In this document: positions 36,620 to 47,639 of the stretch, one piece after another | Layout of the letters: each line of letters opens with the position of its first letter | Position numbering within the stretch: the stretch's first letter is position 1 | Assembly: GCF_040954645.1 (NCBI RefSeq) | Contig: NC_092803.1 | Location: forward strand, 65,679,427 to 65,743,426 | Length of the DNA stretch: 64,000 bases | DNA from: Diabrotica undecimpunctata | Taxonomy: Eukaryota > Arthropoda > Insecta > Coleoptera > Chrysomelidae | Direction: 5' to 3' | Notes under the pieces: model-generated | Told to the model about the DNA's origin: nothing | The model's database searches: none | The model's input: the letters and a program-made list of their open reading frames with translations, nothing else | Position numbers and translations under genes: made by a program

Positions 36620-37560
36620 TTACACATCTCTTAAGTGTTTATTAAGTTTCTAACTAATTTCTGAGGATTCGCTTCCTACTCTTAATCTAATGCAGTTTTT
36701 AGCTCCGCCACTGTCGCTGATGCTGGATTAAGTTTAAGGAACCCTGCGTTTAAGTTCATTCCATAGGTACTCGATGGGATTAATATTCGGACTCAATGGA
36801 GGCCAGTTATATTAGTGTTGGTCGGGTAAGCTTTCGTAATCCGCGCTGTGTAACATGGAGCGTTATCATGCATTAGTATGAAGTCATGGCCTATGTAGCC
36901 GGCGTGAGGAACAACACGGTCTTGGAGAATATCCGTAATGTAACGATCCGGTGTTAAACCCCCTCCTCGACCCCTACCAAGCACGAACACAAGCTCTGTT
37001 TTTCCTTCTAAAGATATACCACCCCAAAGCATACACGAACCACCTCCACAGCTCACTGTTTCAGCAGCACTGAAGCACTAGAAGCACTTCAGTTTGTACA
37101 GCACTGGACAAAGTTCTCCGGGCCTCCGATAGACGCGTCGTCTTCTGTCATAGTTATACTACAAGCATATTCGAGTCTCATCAGAGAATAAAACTCTGCT
37201 CCATTGGCCAAGGTCCCAATTAACGTGTTCTCGGGAAAACTGAAGTCGAACTTGTTTCTGACTTGCGTTTAATTTGGGCCCTGTGTTAGCTCATCTGGGA
37301 GTCAAAGTGGCAGCCTTAAGTCTTCTCCTAACTGTCCACTGAGTGACGGTGATACATCGTTTACATTCCTCAAGGATTGTTGAAGCTTAACTTCTGTCGC
37401 GTGCCGATTCCGCCAGACAGTCATGACAATGAATCGACCGTCTCTCTCTGTCGTTACACGTCGCCGACCCGAACCTGGTCGTGGACTGTAGCTACCGGTC
37501 AGTACCTGTCTACTGGTATCGACTATAAGCCCAAGCCCTTGAGACTGCAGACTGAATCAT
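36620..37560 (-). pseudogene. Tc1-like transposase, minus strand, broken
   Basis: Reading down from 37500: SGRRRVTTERDGRFIV near 37460, VWRNRHATEVKLQQSL near 37400, WSRVLFSDETRI near 37180 (first catalytic Asp), an open stretch 37056-36793 with CMLWGGIS, TELVFVLG, LTPDRYITDIL and FILMHDNAPCYTARI (second Asp), then WPPLSPNINPIEYLWNEL near 36800-36750 (catalytic Glu). All three residues of a DDE triad are identifiable, with the last after a frameshift. Order and motifs fit the Tc1/mariner superfamily. Terminal inverted repeats were not found by eye. Confidence 0.75.
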
Positions 37561-37970
37561 AAGTAGGCGACCGGCAACATTCCTCTGATTATACCTGGTT
37601 CTATTCACTGGTGAAGTGATGAAGTATGTTTGTAAAATATTCACTTATTAACTTTGAAGTGTACACACATGTCAACGTTTCAAAAGCGACTGACACGACC
37701 ACCGGCAAATTCATAGAAGTCTAAATTGTGTAGAACATGCCCGTTACAATGTTTGCTGCACTCTCTGTGCCATAGAGAAGTAGGCAAATTTTACAACACG
37801 TTGCCAATTTGCATAAAATAATTATTTTTTGGAAGCTCTGTAATAGACAATATTTTTGCATTAGTTGTTTTAATTCAACGTAACACAACATAAAATTACT
37901 AAGCATAAACTACAAATCATGGAGTGAGTCGATTTTTTTTGGTCTCAAATGTATTTTATTATGTATTTTG

Positions 37971-38010
37971 AGAATTCCGAAGTAGAAATCGAAACGTCAA
38001 AATAAGCTTA
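37971..38010 (+). repeat. Hairpin motif, degraded copy
   Basis: TTTTGAGAATTCCGAAGTAG is followed by AAATCGAAACGTC, a copy of the 48464 motif with a weakened stem. The trailing GAAACGTC is conserved. Confidence 0.45.
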
Positions 38011-39730
38011 TTTTCAACCGAAATTTAAATCTCCGCTAATAAATGGATAATATTCAGCCCTTCCAGAATCAAGCTAATTTGCCAAAAACAAAGAAAAATA
38101 AATGCACAAAACAAGCGTACTAAAGTAATCACTCTCTCAATTATTATTGTACTCTTTTCACCATTTTTATTACTCGAAACAAGTCCTTAATTTCACCATT
38201 TCCACTCCGGGATTACGTTCCAGAGAAATATTTTAGAAAAAAAAACCAGTAAAGCAACGCGGCAAATGTGATGTAATCGAATCAATTGCCGATGTAAAAA
38301 TTTCGCCGAATAAACGTAATGTTTACATTTCCCTTTTTATTGAGATGCCAGTTCCGATGATCGATTTTTGCTTAATGTTAGAGGTGTTGTAGTAGGATCC
38401 AAACAGTGATCCGAAATTCCTGAAAAAGAACGACCCGAACTGGTCAATTTTAAACAGTAAATGTTGATTAAGCTTGATGTAGGTTTGCATGTAGATATGT
38501 GTATATTTTGTGTTTGTGCGTGGGTGTATGCGTGAATGTGTGTCACGTTCAATCAACAAGTCAACAGTTAATAACAAAGCTGCAGCTCCTATGTCATATT
38601 CGCAGTTGCTCCACGAGTGTTTATTTAGTTATAACTTATACACAACTACCATATACACCCATAGGACGGTTTCCATTAGCCATTGTGAAGTGACATGTCA
38701 GGGATGAGAACTTTCACACGTCGTCTGTACTAAGCGGAGTATTAGAAAGCTCCTGCTCAGTTGAAAACTCCCCCCGATACAGCTTTAGGCAGGCACAGAA
38801 ACAAATCAATTACTTAACAATGTAACTCACTTTGAAAATCGTCGTTACAATAACGATACACCTCTATCAAACACGATCCTCGAACGGAAACACTAATAGT
38901 TTTTCTCATTTTCCTGCGAGAAAATCTCTCTTCGGTTAATACAAAGGTCCATAAACATGTTTTGAAATATGGATCGATCGGAAAAGAAAACAATGTGGAT
39001 GTTTGAACAACGAAACGGGGTGGATTCTATCAGTGAATGGTATATTAATGAACTTGCCACGAAAGCACATGCGAACTACGGTAAACAAAAAAAAATACAT
39101 ATGTGTAGTTGATGAGTTTATCTAAAACATACAGTTAGATATTGAAAATCTAATTTAGATATATTGCTGTGTTGATTTAAAAATAATTTATTTATTTAAA
39201 ATTGTTAAAAAGCCGGTATTTGAAAATAAAAATAAAATAGTTTTTTATTTTGTTGAGTTCAACAATTGTAAGTTAATTTTTTGTAAAATAAGACAGTTAT
39301 TAATAATAACGGAAAGTTGCGTATGTACTATAGAAGAATGCTACTATGATAATCAATAAATATATGTATATACCTACACAAATTTTGCGAGCAACTTATT
39401 GGCAACAAAATCTGGCTTTACGAAAAGTTTTGGAATAAGACTCAGATCCAGTGATAGTTACATGAGAAATGGAAAACTAAAAAAATAATAGCTACCGATG
39501 CATATTTTCAGAGAATATATAAAACAACTAGATCCAACTCAACAAAAGAAATACCCTCTATGGAAGGCTATTTTAAAATAAAAAAACACAATACTACATA
39601 TCACCTACAAGAAAAGAAGGGCGAAAAAAGAGCTATTCCAGCTTGAAATATCAGAAAAAAGCTTACAATAAAATTTAAAGCAAAAAATATAGTCAGATTC
39701 CATATCAATCTCAAAGAAGCTCCAAGTTAC
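38011..39730. other. No gene seen
   Basis: AT-rich, with a GT-rich run near 38490-38545. No supported gene. Confidence 0.5.
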
Positions 39731-39734
39731 GACC

Positions 39735-40585
39735 TTCATCATCAGCCGTTTTCAGCACTGCTGGACATAGGCCTCCCGTAAATAATTCCAATGCATTCTA
39801 TCTTGAGCACCGTGAATCCAGTTGTCCTGAATGCGCTTGATGTCATCTGACCACCTTGTTGGAGGACGTCCTTGATTACGATAAGCATCGTGTCTAGGTT
39901 TCCATTCCAGAATTTTCTTCGTCCACCTTCCATCTTTTAATCTGCCCAGTTCCATTTCAATGTTGTAATCCTTTGAACTGCGTCAGTAACACCAGTTTTT
40001 CTTATAATTATTGTATATGATGCTCTGTCTCTGAGGGATATATTCAACATTGACCTCTCCATCGCTCTCTGTGCCACTTATATTTTATTGATTACTTTTC
40101 TGGTAAGGGTCAATGTTTCTGCTCCATACATTAGAAGTGGGAGTACACATTGATCAAAGACCTTAATTTTCAAGCACATGGGAATATCTATTCTCCTGTT
40201 TAGCTCCGTTGTTTGATTATCTCTTCCTAATTTAATCTCGTGGCCCAGATATTTATAGCTATACACCTGTTCAATTTGCGTGCCGTTAGTTGAGATGTTT
40301 TTCGCCAGTACTAGGTTGGTCATATATTATGTTTTGAAGAAATTAATTTTAAGTCCAACTCGTGTACACGAGCTCTGAAGGTCTTGAAGAAACTGGCAGG
40401 CATGATCTACCCGGTCTGCAATAAGGACTATGTCGTCTGCAAATCTCAAGTTGTTCAGAAATTCTCCATTTATGTTGACTCCAATATTCTCCCAATTATT
40501 GTTTCTCATAGGACTTTGCAACAATGCGGTGAATAGCTTAGGAGAGATGGTATCTCCTTGCCTAATACCCCTCTCGAAGGGAAAT
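39735..40585 (-). pseudogene. RTE-like LINE RT, minus strand
   Basis: Reading down from 40585: RGIRQGDTISPKLFTALLQ, then an open stretch with FLNNLRFADDIVLIADRV (FADD intact) and VGLKINFFKT at 40524-40327, then YSYKYLGHEIKLGRDNQ, ELNRRI, FDQCVLPLLMYGAETL at 40323-40078, and a tail GRPPTRWSDDIKRI, AQDRMHWNYLREAYVQQ at 39955-39750. It ends in TGATGATGAAG, a microsatellite-like 3' end as in RTE-type elements. It is 5' truncated and broken between the three stretches. It is distinct from the other LINE families here. Confidence 0.75.
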
Positions 40586-40589
40586 GTAT

Positions 40590-41650
40590 TTGTGTTGCAA
40601 TATTACATTCTAACTGCAACTGTAGCGCTATTTTACGTTTAATATAATGGCTCCACTCTGTCTTCGAACACTGCTATTACTGACGAATACGAGTGAATTT
40701 TAAAAAGCAGAATTATTTAAAATATATAAATAGCGACAAATAAAAGGTAATTGATTTAATTTTTACCATTTGATTGATGAATATTTAAATCACCAAGAGA
40801 GTATTGAACCGGTATCGGACCGGTACTGAATCGAGAGTGAAACGAAATATATACACTCGAAGAATCTGCATAATAATTTTTACCTACATACATGTCGAGT
40901 TATAGAAATATCGATATATTTAATTGTTTATCAACTACACTTAAATCGGTGACCCACTTCCTCAATGTAATATATTAATTTTACTAAGTATGTTTACTAT
41001 CATTAATATAAAATATTAATACCAAATATGGTTAAATGTAATATTACAAACAGTTTCTAAAAAACTAACAATAAAGGTTTTCTTACTGTATAATATCTAC
41101 AATATTACTGACTTTTTTAATAACTTTTTTAAGAGTCTTAAAATTGTCGAAAGAAAAAGAGAAAAACGCAGAATACTTCATTTAAAAATTAGATGGCTCA
41201 TAGGGCAAACACTTACCTACTTCAATGTGCGAACTTTAGTGGACTTGTGTTTTGGGCTACACTCCAGTCAGAAATTATTCAAAAGCGGCTATATATTCAG
41301 CACAAGTGAATTTGCGTTTTTGAACTGGAATTATCGCGTAAATCAAGTCTGCCAATGGATGCTACGATGTAATAAAGGATCTCGCAGCTCGCTGACACTC
41401 ATTCATGGATAACTACAGAAAGGCACTTCTGGACGCTAGAAAACCGGTGTAGAGATGCACTCCTTATATATATTATTTTTAATGCATTTAAAGAGAATTA
41501 ATAAAAAAAAGGGACAAAACCGCACAGTTAAGAATAAGTTAAGCGAAATAAGACAACGCATATACTTATGTAGTTGTAAAGTTTAAAATATTCGTCAAAT
41601 GTTAAGAATCTTGCTAGTGTTTGAATTTTGCTGGTATTTAACCCTGTATA
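40590..41650. other. No gene seen
   Basis: AT-rich; nothing supported. Confidence 0.5.
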
Positions 41651-41960
41651 GTTTAACGTTATAGTCGCTTTAGTCCAGTCGTCAGATAGTTGACCGCTAA
41701 AAATCATACGAACAAGCTGAATTTTGCTGAGAATATTAATTTTGGGACCCCAAAAATGATGCAAAAAAATTTACCACATTTACCCCCGGGATTCCTCCTA
41801 AAACCCCCCTTGTAGGTGGGTAAAACGCAAAAAATCGATTTATCAAGAATCTGTACGTCGTGGAAAAAAGTTTCAAATAAAAAATGTAGCTGAGATAATT
41901 TTAAACAAATATTTTTATAATGAAAAAGACAGTCAAGATTTGATTTCAAGTACAAAGTGT

Positions 41961-42020
41961 CTATGTATCTGTTTATACGTATTTCGCCCTAATAGGGCTC
42001 ATCAGAACAGCTATTCATAG
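41961..42020 (-). ncRNA. Hammerhead ribozyme, complete core
   Basis: On the minus strand, all conserved core nucleotides are present: CTGATGA, then a 5-bp stem II (GCCCT, loop ATT, AGGGC), then GAAA. Stem III is ATAC paired with GTAT with no loop, placing a cleavable ATA triplet just before stem I. Stem I is two-part: CTGTT (42010-42006) pairs with AACAG, and beyond internal loops CTATG (42020-42016) pairs with CATAG (41965-41961). An internal loop in stem I facing the stem II loop is typical of natural hammerheads. The very short stem III suggests activity as a dimer. Cleavage would fall after the A at about 41975. It lies about 40 bases from one end of the 588-bp insertion. Confidence 0.85.
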
Positions 42021-42218
42021 GCGTTCTCAACGTGAAAAATAAATCTTTTCTGTCTTTAAGAAGCAACACTAAAATGGCTTCGATATGGACGCAATAGCGA
42101 CATCTGATAATAAATCCGTAAAATAGTTTCGAAACACAATTCAGATTTCTGCCTTAATCTGAGCCTTCTAAACATTGCAAGGCAAAACAGACGTTGATAA
42201 AGATGTTAATAGAGACAT

Positions 42219-42281
42219 ATGAGCCCTATTATACGCGAAATACCTATAAACAGATACATAGACACTTTGTACGTGAAATCA
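42219..42281 (+). ncRNA. Broken second hammerhead copy
   Basis: The inverted copy of the ribozyme module. The 3' half (GAAATACC...TAAACAG) is retained, but CTGATGA is cut to ATGA, the left strand of stem I is replaced by the 107-bp module, and stem II no longer pairs well (GCCCTATTATACGC). It is not expected to cleave. Confidence 0.7.
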
Positions 42282-43684
42282 AATCTTGACTGTCTTTTTC
42301 ATTTTATTCGGATCTACTCTGTACGAGTACAAGAAACCAATTCGCTAAGGATTTCTGCTTACTTGAGGAGACATGTCGTGGAATGCAAATTTTAGATTCC
42401 CCATGTCTCTATTAACATCTTTATCAACGTCTGTTTTGCCTTGCAATTTTTAGAAGGCTCAGATTAAGGCAGAAATCTGAATTGTGTTTCGAAACTATTT
42501 TACGGATTTAAATATTTTTATAATCACTTTTTGTATAGAATGAATCGTTCTCTTAGAAACAACGCTTTAGGCGACCGTCGAGAATGACATTTACGCGCGC
42601 GAAATCAATGTTTAATAAAATTTGTATCAGCTTGGCGGTAAAAATTTTATATCTTTTGATCCAAGTGACCTATCGACAAAAATCAAGATGCGTTTTAAAA
42701 ATAAAGAGTGCAGCTTTCATATGCAGTTTTTGTATTTTGCCGCAAATAAACTCAGTTTTTAGAAAAATGTTTGAATAAATGTGGTCCGAATTTTGCCATT
42801 TTTTACGAATCTCGTTAGATCAATCAAATTGATCACTTTCATTGACCAGTCGTAGCAAAGTTTGCATTTTTAGAGATCAATCTTTAAAACCTATGACACG
42901 AAATTTTAATTTTGAGTTGTGGCAACAGATATAAGGCATTTGAAATATGAATAAAAAACGCAGAATTTAATGTTTTACATTTCAAACGTATCATCCAAGT
43001 AGACGATTTGGGGTATAGTTTATAAAAGTTCGGTTCTTTTGAACACCGTACTAGTTTTATTGAAAAAAAAGTTTTAACGGATTTGTTGCCAAAACTGAAA
43101 ACTAAAATTTCGTGCTATAGGTTTTGAAGGTTAGGCTTTAGTAATCGAAACTTTTATTTATTTAACACCTTTATAAAATCTAAGTTTACTTGCGGCAAAA
43201 TATAAGAATTGCATACGAACGATAAACTCTTTACCTTTAAAACGCATATTGATTTTTGTCGATAGGACACTTGGATCAAAAGATATCGAACTTTTACCGT
43301 CGAGCTCATACAAATTTTATTGAACATTGATTTCGTGCACGTAACTGATATTCAAAATCGACGGTCGCTTCAAGCGTCGTTTCTGAGAGAACGGTTCATT
43401 CTACACAAAAAGTGATAATAAACATGTTTGTTTAAAATTACCTAAGCTACATTTTTTATTTGAAAATTTTTTTCTACGGAGTACAGATCGTTGGTAAATC
43501 GATTTTTTTGCGTGTGTACCCCATAGGAAGCCCGGTAGTAAAAGTGGTAAACTTTGTTGCATTTTTTTTAAGATCCCAAAATTAATATTTTCGGCCAAAT
43601 TCAGTTGTTTGTATGATTTTTAGAGATTGAGTGGCATGTTCATCTCTGACGACTGGAGTATAACCTTTTTGCAGATGTGGGATT

Positions 43685-44830
43685 TATGGAGTCAGTGACT
43701 TTTCAAATTTTATTTATAATGGTGTCCTGAACATTCCTACCAATTTTTAGCTCTATGCGAATTTTTGTAACCTCACCACTATTTTCTGGGATAACTGACC
43801 GTGTTAACATTTTGAGTTTTCGATTTTTGTTATAAAACATATTCAATAACATATTTTAAAATAAATAATTGATTCCCATTTATGTCTGAAAATTTATTTA
43901 GTTTCTAAACAACTCGCTAACCTTTGACGAGCAATTTATTATGGAGGACAATAATAAAAAATTACACGAAATATGCATAATGAATGACACAAGTGATGTG
44001 AAGGGAACACAGAAAAGCTAAATTAATAGGTTTAAACAGTACGGGAAAAGACGCAAAGAAAATAACAGAGAAAAAGTTTTTACAGCAAGTTCATTAACTC
44101 TATAAAACTTTTTGTAGCATTTCGTATTTTTAAAAGCAGTGATTATATTTTAAAGTATATAGTAAATAGTAAACAACATAATTTTAGAGTATATAATTTT
44201 CATTGGTAATTCCAGCGTGTGGTCGTTGACCTGTTGCCTTTGGAAACCAGAATATTTTGCGTTTTTAACAATCATCGCATTTATCGTAACAACTAATGTC
44301 TCTGCCAAACTTGTTTACTGAAACGACAGAAATCACAAATATATCCTGAAAGACTGGTTTTACCAAATATGTCCATCGTCACTTCGGGATTCCAAAACAA
44401 ACGTAACATAGACCAGACATATATAATATTATAATTGGATTTATCAAAACTTGACCTGCTAAAATACATTCTAGATTTAGACGGAAATTAGTGGTTAGTG
44501 AGACAATATTATAAACAGAAAAAATGGAGTAGTATTAATTTAATCGAGAAACATGTTTGTCGTCGGATATTCGAAATTGAGCTATCCTTTAATTAACTTC
44601 CACTCACCACACAGAACTAGCGACCATAACCGAGCATGAACCAGACCCTCCACCATCACACGGTATCACGACTCTCGGTGTGGAACAAACTACCTTATAA
44701 ATCGTAACGTAAATCTGAGATACGCCGAAATCAATAATTTATGGACACACTCTAATATACAGTAACGGTTGCATAGAAGAACAACGATCACCACATACCA
44801 ATATATTCAAAATCAATGATTCGCCAACTA
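43685..44830. other. No gene seen
   Basis: AT-rich; no supported gene. Confidence 0.5.
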
Positions 44831-44834
44831 TTTC

Positions 44835-44957
44835 TCATAATCATTAGAGGTATACCACGAAGAAGACCACGAAAACGATGGAATAACAAGGACAATGGAC
44901 TGGAGGCACATTGAAAAACAGACAGAGTCATTTCTATATAAAAAGAAGAAGAAGATT
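44835..44957 (+). pseudogene. LINE C-terminal tail scrap
   Basis: Reads RGIPRRRPRKRWNNKD and ends in a GAAGAAGAAGA tail, like the basic tails and 3' ends of LINE copies elsewhere in the window. Too short to assign a family. Confidence 0.4.
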
Positions 44958-45439
44958 AGTATAGACTTAACTTAGTTGAACCTCAATCTTCCAAAGCTTA
45001 TTTCTTCATCCGATTCTACTTTCTGCAACTTGGTACCAGTTGACCAAGCCGATATTTCTGGCATTCCTATCCACATAATTCCACTATCTCTGCTTGGTAT
45101 ACCTCTTCGTTCAGTTCCACTGGTTTTCGTCACAAAAATCTTACAGAATAGCTTTTATTGTTCTAGCTAAATATTCTGCCCACTGCAGCGATTTTTATAG
45201 CAGTAATTATCTTTTTGTTTTTAGCAGTTTATTTGTACTTGTATAGCTTGAGGTTATATCAATGACGCCAGCGTTATGAGGCTTTGTATTTTTCGGAGGA
45301 CTTCTGGAAGACTTTCTGGGGCAGTTTGTTTTTATCTATACCCCATGTTTCAAATCAATAATATATTAAAACTAGAAATTAAAGTTTTTCATACCACGAT
45401 CTTTATTTTTCTTCGCTATCTTACAAAGTGTAGCTTATA

Positions 45440-45850
45440 TCTACTTTGATTACGTGCAACAATATCCACGTCATGTGAATACTCCAATATTTGAGCCAGT
45501 CTATTAAATCATCATCAGCAGCTATTCCATCCATCGTCGGATGTAAGCCTTCTTTAGGTTTGTGCATTGACTTCTGTTCGTTGTTTTTTGCATTCATTCG
45601 TGACCAGCCGTTCGCCTGTTGACTTGTTTGACTTTCATTCTTCCTATGTGACGTGCTCAGTTCGTCAGATGGCAATCTTTTGGATTACATCTGTTACTTT
45701 TGATCGTTTTCTTATTTTCAATTAGATATGCGGATTATCTGTTCCATAGCTCTCTGTTACTTAAAGTTTCTGGACTATGTTGTTGTTAAAAGCCCATGTT
45801 AAAGTTCCGTATGTCAGAGTCGGCAATACATACTTGTCAAAAGTTTTTGA
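45440..45850 (-). pseudogene. RTE-like LINE thumb remnant, minus strand
   Basis: DKYVLPTLTYGTLTWAFNN (45850-45780) resembles the thumb of RTE-type RTs (usually F-D-Q-x-V-L-P-x-x-T-Y-G-A-E-T-W). Decayed downstream text reads VTESYGTD, SKRLPSDELSTS and so on. The open 84-codon stretch below it (45675-45421) has no clear domain. Old and tentative. Confidence 0.4.
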
Positions 45851-45859
45851 CTTTAACGT

Positions 45860-46705
45860 ATTTATTGTCGTATATATAAATCATCGATCGAGAATTTCGG
45901 ACATAAGGCATTCGCATTTATATTTGAATTATATTAGATCTGAATTTATACATTGGTCCTTCGAGCCAGATAACAAATAGAACAACAAATCTTCAACAAC
46001 AAACTTCCACAACAAATAGAAAATGTTCAAATACATATAAAACAATGTGTGATTAAACACTCTTAATTAGCTACTATACCTCTGTTCTTGTCTCTGAAAA
46101 GATTTAGTTTGGGTTTAAATTATTCTCTTCCGAAACTATATTTTCTTGGGCTAAGATTTGCTGTATATTTTATGGTTTCTTTACATACATCCCATCCCCG
46201 GCTTATTGTCGGCTCACGCATTCTATTATGTCATTTATTTCTTACTGACATCTACCGTTTGTCTTCCTTTCCAGGGACGCATCCAGTATTTCCCCAGTTT
46301 GCTAAACCACATGTTCATTGCACGTAACATTCTTGTGCAAATGACACCCTACTATTACGATGAAAAAAGGAAATTAACCAAATCTCTAAATACTACATCT
46401 GCAGAAATTTTACAAAACAACCAATCTTACCGTTGGAAAATACACTCAACTGAAGCAGATAATACAATAAAAAATAAGCAAAAGAAATAAACCACAAGCT
46501 ATGTTTGTACAAAGACAAAATAAAGACATATTTTGCTAAAATGAATGAAGTTCTTTAACACATTGCAGGAATAATAAAATAATAATAAATACATTATGAA
46601 AATCTCCAATGTGACCCATTCCACATATCAAATGAAAAAAGAATGGCATAAAGTTAGAAACGTAATAATTATAAAACATAGAATATCGTAACATTCTCAA
46701 GAAAT
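45860..46705. other. No gene recognised
   Basis: Open stretches at 46088-46490 have no recognisable domain. Confidence 0.4.
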
Positions 46706-46711
46706 GTTTGA

Positions 46712-46808
46712 GGTCACACTGATAGGTGGGTATGTTGTGTCGTCGCAACTTTTCATTTGTACCAATGACAAGTTGCGGCGACACGCACACCCACCCATTA
46801 GTGTGATC
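46712..46808. repeat. Long hairpin, about 39-bp arms
   Basis: The left arm (46712-46751) GGTCACACTGATAGGTGGGT... pairs with the right arm (46770-46808) ...ACCCACCCATTAGTGTGATC around an 18-base loop. About seven positions differ and several of these would still form G-U pairs in RNA. It could be a tiny fold-back element or a structured transcript. Confidence 0.7.
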
Positions 46809-46809
46809 T

Positions 46810-47630
46810 AGACTTTATCTAAACTATATAAAAGCTATAAACTTAGTGTAATTTTATATTCAAGTTTATAAAGTTGGCTTATCACACAGTACCAAATCCT
46901 GTACCAAACTAAGAAATGCTGCATCATGCCTCTTATGTAGTGCGGAGCACCCAGAGAATTGTCGGAGATACTCAACAATAAACATAAATTTACAAAAACA
47001 AACTCAATAAAAATATCTTGGGTTTAATTAAATTTTACAGCTACTAGTCATAATGACTATATAACTAAAACTATTGACGGAAACCCTTTTGTGAAATAAG
47101 AAATTTCATAAACCCCTTCATAAAAACCATAACCCAAAGAGATTTGTCATAAGTAGACTCATATTGTCTGCTGTTTATAAAACAATAAAGAAGATATTTA
47201 TACCGAAAAATAAAAATAGTACAGAGATTTTTCATCTCCACGTTATAAATACATACTTCAACACTAGAAGCAGGTATAAATTATGAGCCAAGCTCGTTGG
47301 TAAACACATTATTTTCGTTGTAAAGTTTTTTTATAACACTGTAAATAAAATACATTCTTTGCGTTAGTCCAGTATATATAATTTATATTTCAAGGGAACT
47401 AGTTCAAAGCATGTTAATCTTTATAGAAAACTTCTTTACTCAAAAATACGCAGTATTGCCACAAACCGTAGAACTTGAACAAACAGAGGTGGTCCTTCTC
47501 CCCACTGTCAACTACTGAGTGCCAAAACAACAACGTAAACATCAAAAAAGTAATTATCAAATGATTATGATAGAACACGAAATACCTGCTCCAAAAAAAA
47601 ATCTACTCAAAAAAGGTTTTGACAAAAAAT
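46810..47630. other. No gene seen
   Basis: AT-rich; nothing supported. Confidence 0.5.
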
Positions 47631-47639
47631 GACTACCTA

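Larger units (their letters stand above)
41922..42509 (-). mobile_element. Hammerhead-bearing insertion with 15-bp TSD
   Basis: AAATATTTTTATAAT occurs at 41907-41921 and 42510-42524 around 588 bp. The matching place in the opposite arm of the surrounding inverted repeat (near 43420-43435) has no insert, confirming the boundaries. The insert is made of inverted modules. An 80-bp end module with a hammerhead ribozyme (41925-42003) recurs inverted at 42219-42305, and a 107-bp module at 42112-42218 recurs inverted at 42403-42509 with a single difference. No protein is encoded. Hammerheads sit in the terminal repeats of Penelope-like elements and in non-autonomous retrozymes, so derivation from one of these is a reasonable inference. 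Confidence 0.8.
41655..43680. repeat. Long inverted repeat (fold-back element)
   Basis: Sequence from about 41655 to 42930 reads in reverse complement from about 43675 back to 43080, with a loop of roughly 150 bases. Outer ends match as CCAGTCGTCAG (left) and CTGACGACTGG (right). Inner ends match as AAAACCTATGACACGAAATT (about 42892) against its complement near 43110. Arms differ by scattered substitutions and small indels. The left arm is interrupted by the 588-bp insertion at 41922-42509, while the right arm is continuous there. No coding capacity is visible, so it resembles a fold-back or large MITE-like element of unknown type. Confidence 0.75.

Noticed and set aside
46088..46490. Overlapping 79- and 110-codon frames
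   Set aside because: Low-complexity hydrophobic and Lys/Asn-rich text without a recognisable family.
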